Below, in pieces: positions 1 to 8,478 of a stretch of DNA of 32,085 bases. A program made the translations under genes and the position numbers. The notes under the pieces were generated by a model, which searched no databases, was not told the origin of the DNA, and worked only from the letters and a program-made list of their open reading frames with translations. Source of the stretch: Syntrophomonadaceae bacterium (lineage in GTDB: Bacteria > Bacillota > Syntrophomonadia > Syntrophomonadales > Syntrophomonadaceae); contig JAAYRQ010000138.1 in assembly GCA_012518685.1 (NCBI GenBank), forward strand, positions 1-32,085. Direction: 5' to 3'. How positions within the stretch are numbered: the first letter of the stretch is position 1; each line of letters begins with the position of its first letter.

Positions 1-72
1 CTTTATTAATGAAGAGTATAACATTTTGCTAAAATGCTTACAAATTAAGATTGTCCCATAATAATTAAGTAT

Positions 73-109
73 AAAAAAATGGATAAAAGTTACGACCTTT
101 ATCCATTTT
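73..109 (-). terminator. Rho-independent terminator of the usp gene
   Basis: A perfect 12-bp inverted repeat (AAAATGGATAAA / TTTATCCATTTT) with a 10-nt loop. Read on the minus strand it is followed by seven T residues. It lies just past the TAG stop of the minus-strand universal stress protein gene. Confidence 0.8.
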
Positions 110-116
110 GAAAAAA

Positions 117-554
117 CTATTTTATGACTAGAACTGGCAGATTGACTAATCTAGTTACTTTATCAGTAACACTACCTAGGGCTAATTCTTGGAATTTGTT
201 AAGCCTTCTGCTGCCCATAATTATTAGATCAAAGTCTCCCTCATTGTCAACTAGGTCTAAGATTAAGGAAGCTGGATCCCCGCCTGCCCTTTTAATCTCA
301 TTAGGAATATTTAATGTATCAAGTTTTTCTGCAAACTGTTTAAGGGTGATTAAGGAATTGCCCCTTTTCTCATCTAATTTTTCTTGATATGAAAGCTTGG
401 TAACATCTAAATCAGAAGTATTATAAACATTAAACACTACAATTTCACTAATCTGTCCCACCTGAAATAATTCTATCGCTTTTTGTGCTGCCCGCTCTGA
501 TTGTTCTGAATTGTCCACCGCTAGCAATACTTTTTTAAAAATAGGATTGCTCAA
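117..554 (-). CDS. Universal stress protein (UspA family)
   Basis: A 145-residue protein, the usual length of a single-domain Usp. It begins with the family's KKVLLAVDNSEQSERA strand-loop segment and ends with IIMGSRR...LGSV...PVLVIK. This is the Rossmann-like nucleotide-binding alpha/beta fold found in cytoplasmic stress and regulatory proteins. The family's ATP motif G-x2-G-x9-G-S/T is present except that the second Gly is Arg (GSRR...LGS), so nucleotide binding cannot be assumed. The start is a TTG, supported by a GAGGGGG ribosome binding site eight bases upstream on the minus strand. The gene is monocistronic, has its own terminator and is divergent from dapB. The client or signal cannot be deduced. 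Confidence 0.88.
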   Translation of the reverse strand: MSNPIFKKVLLAVDNSEQSERAAQKAIELFQVGQISEIVVFNVYNTSDLDVTKLSYQEKLDEKRGNSLITLKQFAEKLDTLNIPNEIKRAGGDPASLILDLVDNEGDFDLIIMGSRRLNKFQELALGSVTDKVTRLVNLPVLVIK

Positions 555-614
555 AATTATTACCCCCTCAAATATTATTTTATTTTTATAATCTTTTTGG
601 TTAATCTGATAGTA

Positions 615-654
615 ATTATAGCAAACTTGACTATATACTTAAAATATATAAACT
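615..654. promoter_or_regulatory. Overlapping divergent promoter region, usp (-) and dapB (+)
   Basis: On the + strand TTGACT (627-632), a 16-nt spacer and TAAACT (649-654) form a plausible sigma-A promoter for dapB. On the minus strand a perfect TATAAT (plus-strand 615-620) could serve usp, but its -35 is poor. The two would overlap. This is motif matching only. Confidence 0.4.
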
Positions 655-685
655 AGATTTTAGTATGTTTGGGGAGGTTTTTTAT

Positions 686-1486
686 ATGTCGGGCAAATTA
701 CGGGTAATAGTAACAGGGGTTTTAGGAAAAATGGGTCTAGAAACTGTACGAGCTATTAGTCAAGATGAAGGGCTAGAATTAGTTGGGGTAGTAGATGTAA
801 GGGGTAAGTATGAACCTATAGCAAGTATTATTAGTGGGATTAAGGAAGATATTACAATTGCTAATGATTTGGAAGCGGTAATAAAAGATACTAAGCCTGA
901 TATAATGGTAGATTTCACCAATCCCCAAGCGGTATTTAATAATGCTAAAACCGCCTTAAAAAATAAGATTATTCCCATTATAGGTACTACTGGTCTTAAT
1001 GATGTTGAATTAAATCAATTAGAAAGGTTAGCTCTAGAAAATGATATAGGGATAGCTATAATACCAAACTTTGCTATCGGAGCGGTCTTGATGATGAAAT
1101 TTGCCAAAGAGGCAGCAGGGTATTTTCCTGATGTGGAAATAATCGAGATGCATCATGATCAGAAGATGGATGCACCGTCTGGCACTGCCATTAAAACTGC
1201 GGAAATGATTAGTGAGAACCGTCCTATTAGGACGCCTAAAAACATTAGGGAATACGAAAAGATAGCAGGTTCCCGTGGTGGCGATCTTAATCAAATTCGC
1301 ATACATAGTGTAAGGCTACCTGGTTTTGTAGCCCATCAAGAAGTAATTTTTGGCGGCTTGGGACAAACTTTAAGAATAAAACACGACTCTATTGATAGAA
1401 TTGGTTTTATGCCAGGAGTAATTATGGTTATTAAAAAAATGGCCACTCAAAAAGGCTTAATCTATGGCATGGAAAACTTGATGTAG
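686..1486 (+). CDS. dapB: 4-hydroxy-tetrahydrodipicolinate reductase
   Basis: Reduces 4-hydroxy-tetrahydrodipicolinate to tetrahydrodipicolinate with NAD(P)H on the route to diaminopimelate and lysine, in the cytoplasm. The protein is 266 residues, normal for the family. A nucleotide-binding loop VTGVLGKMG lies at residues 9-17, GTTG at 100-103, NFAIG at 128-132 and the signature EMHHDQKMDAPSGT at 154-167, with the catalytic His pair and the Lys. The ORF track starts at 665, but that ATG precedes the GGGGAGG ribosome binding site (671-677). The ATG at 686 is correctly spaced and gives the usual N terminus. The gene is followed by a strong terminator, so it is a separate unit from the dpa-asd-dapG-dapA block that makes its substrate. 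Confidence 0.96.
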   Translation: MSGKLRVIVTGVLGKMGLETVRAISQDEGLELVGVVDVRGKYEPIASIISGIKEDITIANDLEAVIKDTKPDIMVDFTNPQAVFNNAKTALKNKIIPIIGTTGLNDVELNQLERLALENDIGIAIIPNFAIGAVLMMKFAKEAAGYFPDVEIIEMHHDQKMDAPSGTAIKTAEMISENRPIRTPKNIREYEKIAGSRGGDLNQIRIHSVRLPGFVAHQEVIFGGLGQTLRIKHDSIDRIGFMPGVIMVIKKMATQKGLIYGMENLM

Positions 1487-1539
1487 CTTAATATTTTTAT
1501 TCATATTCTAACTATAAAATCATAGTTTTTCTGAATTCT

Positions 1540-1566
1540 AAGGGTGTATGTCATACACCCTTTTTT
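1540..1566 (+). terminator. Rho-independent terminator of dapB
   Basis: An eight-base GC-containing stem (GGGTGTAT / ATACACCC) with a three-base GTC loop, followed by six T residues, 54 bases past the dapB stop. The flanking AA/TT can extend the stem. Confidence 0.9.
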
Positions 1567-1681
1567 CATGGTATTTATTTCTTAGGCTTTAATTTGGGGC
1601 TTTTAAAGGGGTATATTTATCTAAATCAAACATTTCGCTCAATTTTATGTGTAAGGATGTCAATAGATTGTAAGTACAAGC

Positions 1682-1709
1682 ACCGCGATAAAGAGTTATA
1701 CATATAATG
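1682..1709 (+). promoter_or_regulatory. Candidate sigma-K-type promoter for dpaA
   Basis: AC at 1682-1683, 17 bases, then CATATAATG at 1701-1709 resembles the sigma-K pattern AC-N16/17-CATANNNTA; the final A of the -10 differs. A TATAAT is embedded, but no sigma-A -35 box sits at the right distance. Mother-cell expression would fit dpaAB, which in B. subtilis is sigma-K dependent. The rest of the 1567-1748 gap shows no gene I can support. Confidence 0.4.
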
Positions 1710-1751
1710 CTATTAATTGTAGCTAATTCGTAATCAAAAGGGGGAGTATTG

Positions 1752-2666
1752 GTGAATTCAGTACTTTCAAGAATTAAAACTGCCGTTGTAGGGGGAGATG
1801 AACGAGAACTAATATTGCTTTCTGATTTAATTTCAAAGGGAGTTAAAGTTACAGTAACTGGTTTTCCCAAAGAAAAAATACCTAATAATGCTAGCTATGT
1901 CAGCACTGTAGCTGAAGCCTGCAAAAATGCAAATGTTCTAATATTGCCTGTGCCAGGAGTCAATGCTGATAAGGTAATTAGGGCTGTATATGCAAGTGAA
2001 GAGTTAATTTTAACTGAACAAGATATTAGTAGCTTAGCTCCTAATGCTCTAATAATTATAGGGCGTGCCCGTCCTTTTTTAAGGGAATGGTCTGAAAAAT
2101 ACCATATAAAATTATTAGAAATTATAGAAATGGATGAGGTGGCAATCTTGAACTCTATTCCTACTGCCGAGGGGGCTATACAAATTGCTATGGAGGAAAC
2201 AGCTATTACAATTCATAATAGCAAAATTTGCGTAGTAGGTTTTGGTCGAGTAGGCCTTACTTTGGCTAGAGCTTTAAAGGCACTAGGTGCCGAGGTAATT
2301 GTAGTTACTAATTCTAGTAATGAAGAGGCTAGGGCTTTTGAAATGGGCTGCCATACTGATAATCTAGAAAATCTAGCTAAGATTTTGCCTAACTTAGATA
2401 TATGTTTTAATACTATTCCACACTTAGTGCTTAACAAAATGGTATTACAGCATGCGAACCGAGATATGGTTATTATAGACTTGGCTACTGAGCCTGGAGG
2501 AACTGATTTTGAAGCGGCCAACATTTTAGGTATAAAGGCTATATTAGCTCCAGGTCTTCCAGGTAAGGTTGCCCCTATTTCTGCAGGAAAAGTCCTAGTT
2601 AATACTATACCCCGCCTAATTATCAAGGAAATGTCTATGATAGATAAAGGTTTACTTTTAGGATAA
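1752..2666 (+). CDS. dpaA: Dipicolinate synthase subunit A
   Basis: With DpaB, oxidises dihydrodipicolinate to dipicolinic acid in the mother cell during sporulation; the product accumulates with calcium in the spore core. The protein is about 304 residues, close to the Bacillus SpoVFA length. A Rossmann nucleotide-binding segment ICVVGFGRVGLTLARALKALG lies near residues 157-177, and the C-terminal half contains APGLPGKVAP, typical of the family. The track starts at TTG 1749, only two bases after the GGGGGAG ribosome binding site (1740-1746); GTG 1752 has better spacing and was chosen. dpaB follows 20 bases after the stop. Identification rests on family motifs and on the adjacent dpaB, asd, dapG and dapA. 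Confidence 0.93.
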   Translation: MNSVLSRIKTAVVGGDERELILLSDLISKGVKVTVTGFPKEKIPNNASYVSTVAEACKNANVLILPVPGVNADKVIRAVYASEELILTEQDISSLAPNALIIIGRARPFLREWSEKYHIKLLEIIEMDEVAILNSIPTAEGAIQIAMEETAITIHNSKICVVGFGRVGLTLARALKALGAEVIVVTNSSNEEARAFEMGCHTDNLENLAKILPNLDICFNTIPHLVLNKMVLQHANRDMVIIDLATEPGGTDFEAANILGIKAILAPGLPGKVAPISAGKVLVNTIPRLIIKEMSMIDKGLLLG

Positions 2667-2686
2667 TAGGGAGGTGTTATTTAGTA

Positions 2687-3292
2687 GTGAATAAGCTTAA
2701 AGAGGCTCGCTTAACTGGAGTTAGAATTGGAATAGTAATAACTGGTTCCCACTGTACAGTTGATGAAGTAATTCCCCAGTTCATATTACTAAAAAATGAG
2801 GGTGCCATATTATATCCAATATTTTCTTATACTGTAGATGAAACAGATAATAGATTTTATGATGTTTTAGAACTGAAAAGGGTAATTAAAGATATTACAG
2901 AACAGCCCATTATTAATACTATTGTAGGTGCTGAACCTATCGGACCAAAACATTTATTAGATATAGTTATTATTGCCCCAGCCACAGGTAATACGATTGC
3001 CAAATTAGCTAATGGCATTGTGGATACCCCTGCATTAATGGCAGCAAAAGCACAGTTAAGAAACCAAAGACCAGTAGTAATTGCGGTATCGAGTAATGAT
3101 GCTCTAAGTCTAAATGCCAAGAATATAGGCACATTGTTGAGTATGAAGCATATATATTTTGTACCTTTTAGGCAAGATAATCCTATAGAAAAGGCTAATT
3201 CTCTAGTATCTGCTATGGAAAAAATACCAGATACAATAGTTAATGCTCTGCAAGGTAAGCAAATTCAACCTGTTATATTAGGTCCTTGCTAA
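2687..3292 (+). CDS. dpaB: Dipicolinate synthase subunit B (flavoprotein fold)
   Basis: Partner of DpaA in dipicolinic acid synthesis. At 201 residues it matches the normal SpoVFB size. The N terminus RIGIVITGSHCTVDEVIPQF is the flavoprotein-family nucleotide-binding loop in the form characteristic of DpaB, and IVIAPATGNTIAKLANGI (near residue 100) is the typical PATANT-like segment of these flavoproteins. The GTG start is ten bases after GGGAGGTG. It is translated directly after dpaA with a short gap, so the two are almost certainly one transcript. No terminator is visible before asd, but a separate promoter for asd can be proposed. Confidence 0.94.
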   Translation: MNKLKEARLTGVRIGIVITGSHCTVDEVIPQFILLKNEGAILYPIFSYTVDETDNRFYDVLELKRVIKDITEQPIINTIVGAEPIGPKHLLDIVIIAPATGNTIAKLANGIVDTPALMAAKAQLRNQRPVVIAVSSNDALSLNAKNIGTLLSMKHIYFVPFRQDNPIEKANSLVSAMEKIPDTIVNALQGKQIQPVILGPC

Positions 3293-3296
3293 TTTC

Positions 3297-3326
3297 TTGA
3301 GACTAGTATCGTTAGTATGCTAAAAT
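3297..3326 (+). promoter_or_regulatory. Candidate sigma-A promoter for asd-dapG-dapA
   Basis: TTGAGA (3297-3302) and TAAAAT (3321-3326), each one base from consensus and separated by 18 bases, lie just upstream of the asd ribosome binding site. It would let vegetative cells make aspartate-pathway enzymes without transcribing dpaAB. Confidence 0.5.
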
Positions 3327-3360
3327 AATCGTTAGATATTTTTTTCAGGAGGTCGTTCTT

Positions 3361-4377
3361 GTGTCTAGAGGAGTTAAATTAGCAATAGTAGGAGCAACTG
3401 GAGCAGTGGGTCAAGAAATGATGCAAATTTTAGAAGAAAGGAATTTACCATTAGAGGAATTAATATGTTTAGCTGCACCTTCAGAGGTGGGAACTAAGCT
3501 ATCATTTAAAGGTGAAACGATTATCGTACAAAGTGCTGATGAAAAAGTATTTAAAGCTGCAGATATAGCACTTTTTGCAGTAGAAACTGATATTAGTAAC
3601 AAGCTGGCACCTTTAGCCCAGAAAAATAATTGTTTGGTGATAGATAACAGCAATGCTTTTCGCTTAGCAGAGGGAGTACCCTTAGTAGTACCAGAAGTTA
3701 ATGCTAGAGATATTAAAGACCATAAGGGCATTATAGCTAGTCCCAATTGTTCTACTATTATTATGGTGGTAGCTATTAATCCTATTTATGAAAAATACGG
3801 TTTGAAGAGAGTAATTGTTTCAACATATCAAGCTGTATCTGGTGCAGGGGTAGCTGGAATAGAGGAGCTTGATACCCATATTAAAACATACCAAGCTGGC
3901 CAAAAACCGATACCAAAAACTTTCCAACATCCCATATCTTTTAATGTAATTCCTCATATCGATGTTTTTGTAGAAGATGATTACACTAAGGAAGAAATGA
4001 AAATGGTATATGAAGCAAGGAAGATTATGCATGCGCCAGAACTTAGAATTTCCGCAACGGCTGTTCGGGTTCCAGTATATAGGAGCCATTCTGAAGCCAT
4101 TACCTTAGATTTAGAAAGCCCCGCTACTGTTGCTGAAGTTAAAGAACTCTTAGCCAATGCTCCAGGCATTATAGTTCAAGATGATATTACTAATAATATT
4201 TATCCAATGCCTTTATACGCTTCTAATACTGATGAAGTATATGTAGGCAGAATAAGGACAGATATATCAGGTGATAATAGTATTGCTTTGTGGGTAGCAG
4301 CAGATCAAATTAGAAAAGGTGCAGCTACTAATACTATTCAAATAGCGGAGGAAGTAATTGCGAAAAACCTTTTTTAA
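3361..4377 (+). CDS. asd: Aspartate-semialdehyde dehydrogenase
   Basis: Reduces aspartyl phosphate to aspartate semialdehyde with NADPH, the branch point to lysine/diaminopimelate, dipicolinate, threonine and methionine. The protein has 338 residues. It carries an N-terminal nucleotide-binding loop AIVGATGAVGQEM (residues 8-20), the catalytic cysteine in ASPNCST (Cys130), and the substrate-binding C-terminal domain with IRISATAVRVPV-like sequence (LRISATAVRVPVYRSHSE). The GTG start is eight bases after AGGAGG. The gene sits between dpaB and dapG in the same order as in Bacillus. Confidence 0.96.
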   Translation: MSRGVKLAIVGATGAVGQEMMQILEERNLPLEELICLAAPSEVGTKLSFKGETIIVQSADEKVFKAADIALFAVETDISNKLAPLAQKNNCLVIDNSNAFRLAEGVPLVVPEVNARDIKDHKGIIASPNCSTIIMVVAINPIYEKYGLKRVIVSTYQAVSGAGVAGIEELDTHIKTYQAGQKPIPKTFQHPISFNVIPHIDVFVEDDYTKEEMKMVYEARKIMHAPELRISATAVRVPVYRSHSEAITLDLESPATVAEVKELLANAPGIIVQDDITNNIYPMPLYASNTDEVYVGRIRTDISGDNSIALWVAADQIRKGAATNTIQIAEEVIAKNLF

Positions 4378-4392
4378 AAGAAGGTGAATTAT

Positions 4393-5610
4393 TTGAAAAT
4401 AACCGTCCAAAAGTATGGCGGAACTTCGTTGGCAACCCCAGAATTGAGGGCTAAGGTCTGCGATATAATTAGGAACTCGGTTGATGATGGATATAATGTA
4501 GTAGTGGTGGTGTCAGCTATAGGGAGAGATAAAGATCCTTATGCAACTGATACCTTACTCAATTTGGCTAGGTCTATTAATCCTTTAATATCTAATCGAG
4601 AATTAGATTATTTAATGGCTTGTGGTGAAACTATATCAGGGATAATTTTGGCTGCTCAGTTAGCTACATTAGGGCTAGAGACCCAATTTCTTAACGGTGA
4701 GCAAGCTGGGATAGTAACTGATGGCAATTATGGTGATGCTCATATTTTATATGTAAATAAAGAAAGAATTGTTAATGCATTAAATCAAGGGGTTATTCCT
4801 ATTGTGGCAGGATTTCAAGGGGTTAGTGAAACTGGCGAATTAACTACTTTGGGTAGGGGTGGTAGTGATACTACTGCTAGTGCTTTAGGGGTGGCTTTAA
4901 ATGCGGATTTTATAGATATATTTACCGATGTCGAAGGGGTTATGACTGCTGATCCTAGAATTGTGGATAATGCCCGACTATTAAATGAAATAACTTATAA
5001 TGAAATATGCCAACTAGCTCACGATGGTGCCAAAATAGTCCATCCCCGAGCGATTGAAATAGCGATGAGGGCTAATATTCCTTTAAGGATTAGGTCAACT
5101 TTTAACCAAACTACGGGAACTTTAGTAACTAATAAAATGTCTAATGTTGATAATATTAGAATAATTAATGATACAATAGTAACAGGTGTAACTTACAGTT
5201 CTGATTTAAGCCAATTTAACATTAGTTTAGTTAAGGATAATGAAGGTAAGGGGCTTTTGGTTTTTAAGGCTTTAGCCCTAGCTAATATTAGTGTTGATTT
5301 TATAAATATTGGTACCAATGATATTAAATTTACCGTTCCTTATACCTTAACAAGTAAAACTGAAGCTGTATTAAAAAATATGGGCATATTACCCGAAGTA
5401 GAGCTTGGCTGTGCTAAAGTAGCCGTGGTTGGTGCGGCTATGATGGGGATACCAGGGGTTATGGCCAAGGTAATAGAGGCCTTAAGTAAAAAAGATATCC
5501 CGATTATACAATCTGGTGACTCTTATACTAATATCTGGTGTTTAATTAAAAAAGAGTATATGACTATAGCTATTAAAGCATTACATGATATATTTGAACT
5601 AGGAAAATAA
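4393..5610 (+). CDS. dapG: Aspartate kinase (DapG/LysC type)
   Basis: Phosphorylates aspartate, the first step of the pathway. About 405 residues from the chosen start, the same as Bacillus DapG. The N-terminal kinase domain shows VQKYGGTS and, near residue 155, GRGGSDTTA; two C-terminal ACT domains (roughly 265-405) contain VGAAMMGIPGVMAKV and SGDSYTNIWCLI. The track begins at GTG 4384, but that GTG is part of the AAGGTGA ribosome binding site; the TTG at 4393 is correctly placed and gives the standard MKITVQKYGG start. ACT domains imply allosteric feedback, by diaminopimelate if the Bacillus analogy holds. The exact isozyme name is inferred from position in the dpa-asd-dapA cluster. Confidence 0.93.
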   Translation: MKITVQKYGGTSLATPELRAKVCDIIRNSVDDGYNVVVVVSAIGRDKDPYATDTLLNLARSINPLISNRELDYLMACGETISGIILAAQLATLGLETQFLNGEQAGIVTDGNYGDAHILYVNKERIVNALNQGVIPIVAGFQGVSETGELTTLGRGGSDTTASALGVALNADFIDIFTDVEGVMTADPRIVDNARLLNEITYNEICQLAHDGAKIVHPRAIEIAMRANIPLRIRSTFNQTTGTLVTNKMSNVDNIRIINDTIVTGVTYSSDLSQFNISLVKDNEGKGLLVFKALALANISVDFINIGTNDIKFTVPYTLTSKTEAVLKNMGILPEVELGCAKVAVVGAAMMGIPGVMAKVIEALSKKDIPIIQSGDSYTNIWCLIKKEYMTIAIKALHDIFELGK

Positions 5611-5631
5611 AACATTGGTGGTGTTATATTA

Positions 5632-6510
5632 ATGGAATCAGTTCGTTTATTAACAGCTATGATTACCCCTTACGATGAGAATCTAGAAATAAACTATGAA
5701 AAAGCTGGAGAAATAGCTAATTATCTGGCTAGTAATGGCAGTGATGGGGTAATAGTATCAGGTACTACTGGTGAATCACCTGTATTAACTGGAGAAGAAA
5801 AATTACAATTGCTAGAAACAGTAAAAAAAGCGGCTGGAGATAAAATGCAGGTATGGTCTGGTACAGGAAGCAATAATACTAAGGAAACGATTAAACTTAG
5901 TCTAGAAGCAGAGAAATTAGGGGCTGACGGCATCATGTTAGTAACTCCTTACTATAATAAACCTAGCCAAGAAGGGCTGTATCAGCACTTTAAGGCTATT
6001 GCTTCTAAGCTTTCTCTTCCTGTAATGCTTTATAATGTGCCTGGTCGAACTAGCTCGAATCTTTTGCCAGAAACTGTGGCTAAGTTAGTGGAAATAGATA
6101 ATATAGTGGCAGTTAAAGAAGCCAGTGGGAATATGGATCAAGTATCTTTGTTAAAATCATTAATAGCAGATAGGGCTATGATTTATTCGGGTGATGATTC
6201 TTTAACTTTGCCTATTATGGCCTTAGGGGGGCAAGGTGTAGTTAGTATAGCTTCACATATTATCGGTAATGAGATTAAAGAAATGATTAGTCTTTTTGCT
6301 GCTGCTGAAGTTAATAAGGCTACCGAAATGCATATTAAGTTATTCCCTATATTCAGAGGTCTGTTCATAGCTTCTAATCCAGTACCCTTAAAAGAGTCCT
6401 TAAATCTTTTGGGTAAAGAGGTAGGTAACTTAAGATTGCCATTAACCAGTGCCTCCGATGAGGAAAGAGAATTTATAAAAAATCTTTTAAAAGAGCATAA
6501 TTTATTATAG
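5632..6510 (+). CDS. dapA: 4-hydroxy-tetrahydrodipicolinate synthase
   Basis: Condenses pyruvate with aspartate semialdehyde, committing carbon to diaminopimelate and dipicolinate. The protein is 292 residues, a normal length. The (beta/alpha)8-barrel aldolase shows SGTTGESP (43-50), the tyrosine and arginine of YNVPGRTS (Tyr134, Arg139) and the Schiff-base lysine in AVKEASG (Lys162). A GGTGGTG ribosome binding site precedes ATG. It is the last gene of the asd-dapG-dapA unit and is followed by a terminator-like hairpin. Its product is used by DapB at the left of the window or, oxidised by DpaAB, becomes dipicolinic acid. Confidence 0.97.
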   Translation: MESVRLLTAMITPYDENLEINYEKAGEIANYLASNGSDGVIVSGTTGESPVLTGEEKLQLLETVKKAAGDKMQVWSGTGSNNTKETIKLSLEAEKLGADGIMLVTPYYNKPSQEGLYQHFKAIASKLSLPVMLYNVPGRTSSNLLPETVAKLVEIDNIVAVKEASGNMDQVSLLKSLIADRAMIYSGDDSLTLPIMALGGQGVVSIASHIIGNEIKEMISLFAAAEVNKATEMHIKLFPIFRGLFIASNPVPLKESLNLLGKEVGNLRLPLTSASDEEREFIKNLLKEHNLL

Positions 6511-6536
6511 TTGTTATAAAATAATATGAATTTTAA

Positions 6537-6567
6537 GAGATAGCATAGCAGCTATCTCGTATTTTTT
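6537..6567 (+). terminator. Probable terminator after dapA
   Basis: Eight-base stem GAGATAGC / GCTATCTC with loop ATAGCA, then GTA and six T residues. The T tract is displaced by three bases, so termination may be partial. Confidence 0.65.
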
Positions 6568-6681
6568 ATTTATACATACAATAGCAAGGATAAACTTTGT
6601 GTTGTATATAAGAGACACATAGACTACAATTATTAGATACGGATATTGTGCGGAAAAATTGAATATAAGGAGGTGTATTTG

Positions 6682-8343
6682 TTGTCTGAAGAATCCCGCA
6701 TTCAGATTATCCCCTTGGGCGGTATGGGGGAAATCGGCAAAAATATGATGGCCATCAGATATGCTGATACCATCATTGTTATTGATGCAGGGCTAATGTT
6801 TCCTGAAGATGAACTATTAGGCATAGATGTTGTAATTCCAGATATAACTTATTTAGTAGAAAACAAAGACAAGGTTAAGGCAATTCTTTTAACACATGGT
6901 CATGAGGATCATGTCGGTGCTCTACCCTATGTATTAAGAGAATTGAACACACCAGTATATGGAAGTAAATTGACCTTGGGCTTAGTAAGAGAAAAATTAA
7001 AAGATCATAACTTAAATAATGTTAAGCTAAATACAGTTAGACCTAGAGATATCGTGCGTATAGGTGAATTTGAGATTGAATTTATTAGGGTTAGTCATAG
7101 TATTCCTGATGCTATGGCGATCGCGGTTCATACCCCTATAGGGATAATTTTGCATACTGGTGATATTAAGCTAGATCAGACTCCCGTAGATGGGCAAATC
7201 GTTGATTTTCGTAAATTTGCAGAGTTAGGGGAAAAAGGTGTACTACTAATGGCTTCCGATAGCACTAATGCAGATAGACCTGGGTTTACTGCATCGGAAA
7301 AAATAGTAGGAAAGACATTTGACGAATTATTTGGTAAGTGTGAAGGCCGTATTATTGTAACTACTTTTGCTTCTAATGTTCATAGAATCCAGCAAGTGGT
7401 TACCACAGCAGAAAAATATAAACGCAAAGTGGCCATAGTAGGTCGCAGTATGATTAATAATGTCCGTATTTCTGTGGAATTAGGGTATATGCATATAGAA
7501 GATAATACTTTAATTGAAATGGAAGATATTAACAAGTATCCGCATAATGAAATTGTTATTGTTACTACTGGTTCCCAAGGTGAACCAATGTCTGCCTTAA
7601 CTAGAATGGCTACAGCTGATCATCGCTGGATAGGTATAGAGCCAGGTGATACGGTTATAATATCGGCTACTCCTATTCCTGGTAATGAAAAACTAGTATC
7701 CAAAACAGTTGATTTGTTATTTAAGCAGGGTGCCGAGGTTATTTATGAAAGAGATATGGGAGTGCATGTTTCAGGTCATGCTGCCCAGGAAGAATTAAAG
7801 ATTTTAATTAATCTTATTAGACCTAGGTATTTTTTACCTGTGCATGGTGAATATCGGCATTTGAAAAAACATGCAAAAATCGCTGAGAGTCTAGGTATTC
7901 CTCGCTCTCGTATATTTGTGCCAGATAATGGCCAGGTCATAGAAATTAGCCGTAAAAAAGCACTAATAACTAACAAAGTAACCGCTGGTAATGTATTAGT
8001 AGATGGCTTAGGTGTAGGTGATGTAGGTAATATAGTGTTAAGGGATAGAAAACAACTTTCCCAAGATGGTATTATGATAGTTGTAGTAACTATGGATAAA
8101 AATCTTGGGCGGGTAATAGCTGGTCCCGACATTGTTTCGAGGGGTTTTGTCTATGTCCGAGAATCGGAAGAATTAATCGAAGATGCTAAAACTAAGGTTA
8201 AAGAAGCCTTAGATATTTGTGAAAAGCGTAATATTACAGAATGGGCTGCTATCAAATCACAAGTAAGGGATAGGCTTAGTAAGCATTTATATGACAAGAC
8301 AGGCAGAAGACCTATGATACTTCCTATTATTATGGAAGTATAA
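6682..8343 (+). CDS. Ribonuclease J
   Basis: A metallo-beta-lactamase/beta-CASP ribonuclease for mRNA decay and RNA maturation with endo- and 5'-3' exonucleolytic activity. The chosen start gives 553 residues, matching Bacillus RNase J1/J2. The metal-binding motif THGHEDH is at 71-77; GGMGEIGKNM (13-22), SDSTNADRPGF, GSQGEPMSAL and PVHGEYRHLKKHA are family signatures. The ORF track starts 36 bases earlier, upstream of a perfect AAGGAGGTG (6667-6675). Two consecutive TTG codons follow; the second (6682) has eight-base spacing from GGAGG and was chosen, the first (6679) remains possible. The position after dapA corresponds to B. subtilis rnjB, but full conservation of the metal ligands suggests an active enzyme, and J1 versus J2 cannot be assigned here. 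Confidence 0.94.
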   Translation: MSEESRIQIIPLGGMGEIGKNMMAIRYADTIIVIDAGLMFPEDELLGIDVVIPDITYLVENKDKVKAILLTHGHEDHVGALPYVLRELNTPVYGSKLTLGLVREKLKDHNLNNVKLNTVRPRDIVRIGEFEIEFIRVSHSIPDAMAIAVHTPIGIILHTGDIKLDQTPVDGQIVDFRKFAELGEKGVLLMASDSTNADRPGFTASEKIVGKTFDELFGKCEGRIIVTTFASNVHRIQQVVTTAEKYKRKVAIVGRSMINNVRISVELGYMHIEDNTLIEMEDINKYPHNEIVIVTTGSQGEPMSALTRMATADHRWIGIEPGDTVIISATPIPGNEKLVSKTVDLLFKQGAEVIYERDMGVHVSGHAAQEELKILINLIRPRYFLPVHGEYRHLKKHAKIAESLGIPRSRIFVPDNGQVIEISRKKALITNKVTAGNVLVDGLGVGDVGNIVLRDRKQLSQDGIMIVVVTMDKNLGRVIAGPDIVSRGFVYVRESEELIEDAKTKVKEALDICEKRNITEWAAIKSQVRDRLSKHLYDKTGRRPMILPIIMEV

Positions 8344-8361
8344 AAAGCTATGATTATAGTT

Positions 8362-8397
8362 AACCCACCTTTTTAAAAAGGTGGGTTTTTTGTTTTT
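8362..8397 (+). terminator. Rho-independent terminator of the RNase J gene
   Basis: AACCCACCTTTTT pairs with AAAAAGGTGGGTT, followed by a T-rich run. It lies about 20 bases past the stop codon. Confidence 0.92.
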
Positions 8398-8478
8398 CAT
8401 TCATGCATTATTTTTCTTTTTAAGGCAATTATAATAAAGAGAAATCTTAATTAGCTAGGAAAGGGGAAATATATAGTA

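Noticed and set aside
124-387. Plus-strand 87-residue ORF opposite the usp gene
   Set aside because: Low-complexity antisense of a well-supported Usp gene with no gene signals.
1589-1870. Minus-strand 93-residue ORF covering the dpaA upstream gap, with an end reading SEMFDLDKYTPLKAPN
   Set aside because: Its N-terminal part is antisense to dpaA, it has no ribosome binding site, and no known family was recognised; most likely a chance frame.
6597-6625. TTGTGT-N17-TAGACT as a promoter for RNase J
   Set aside because: Both boxes match the consensus at only four of six positions; not strong enough to list.
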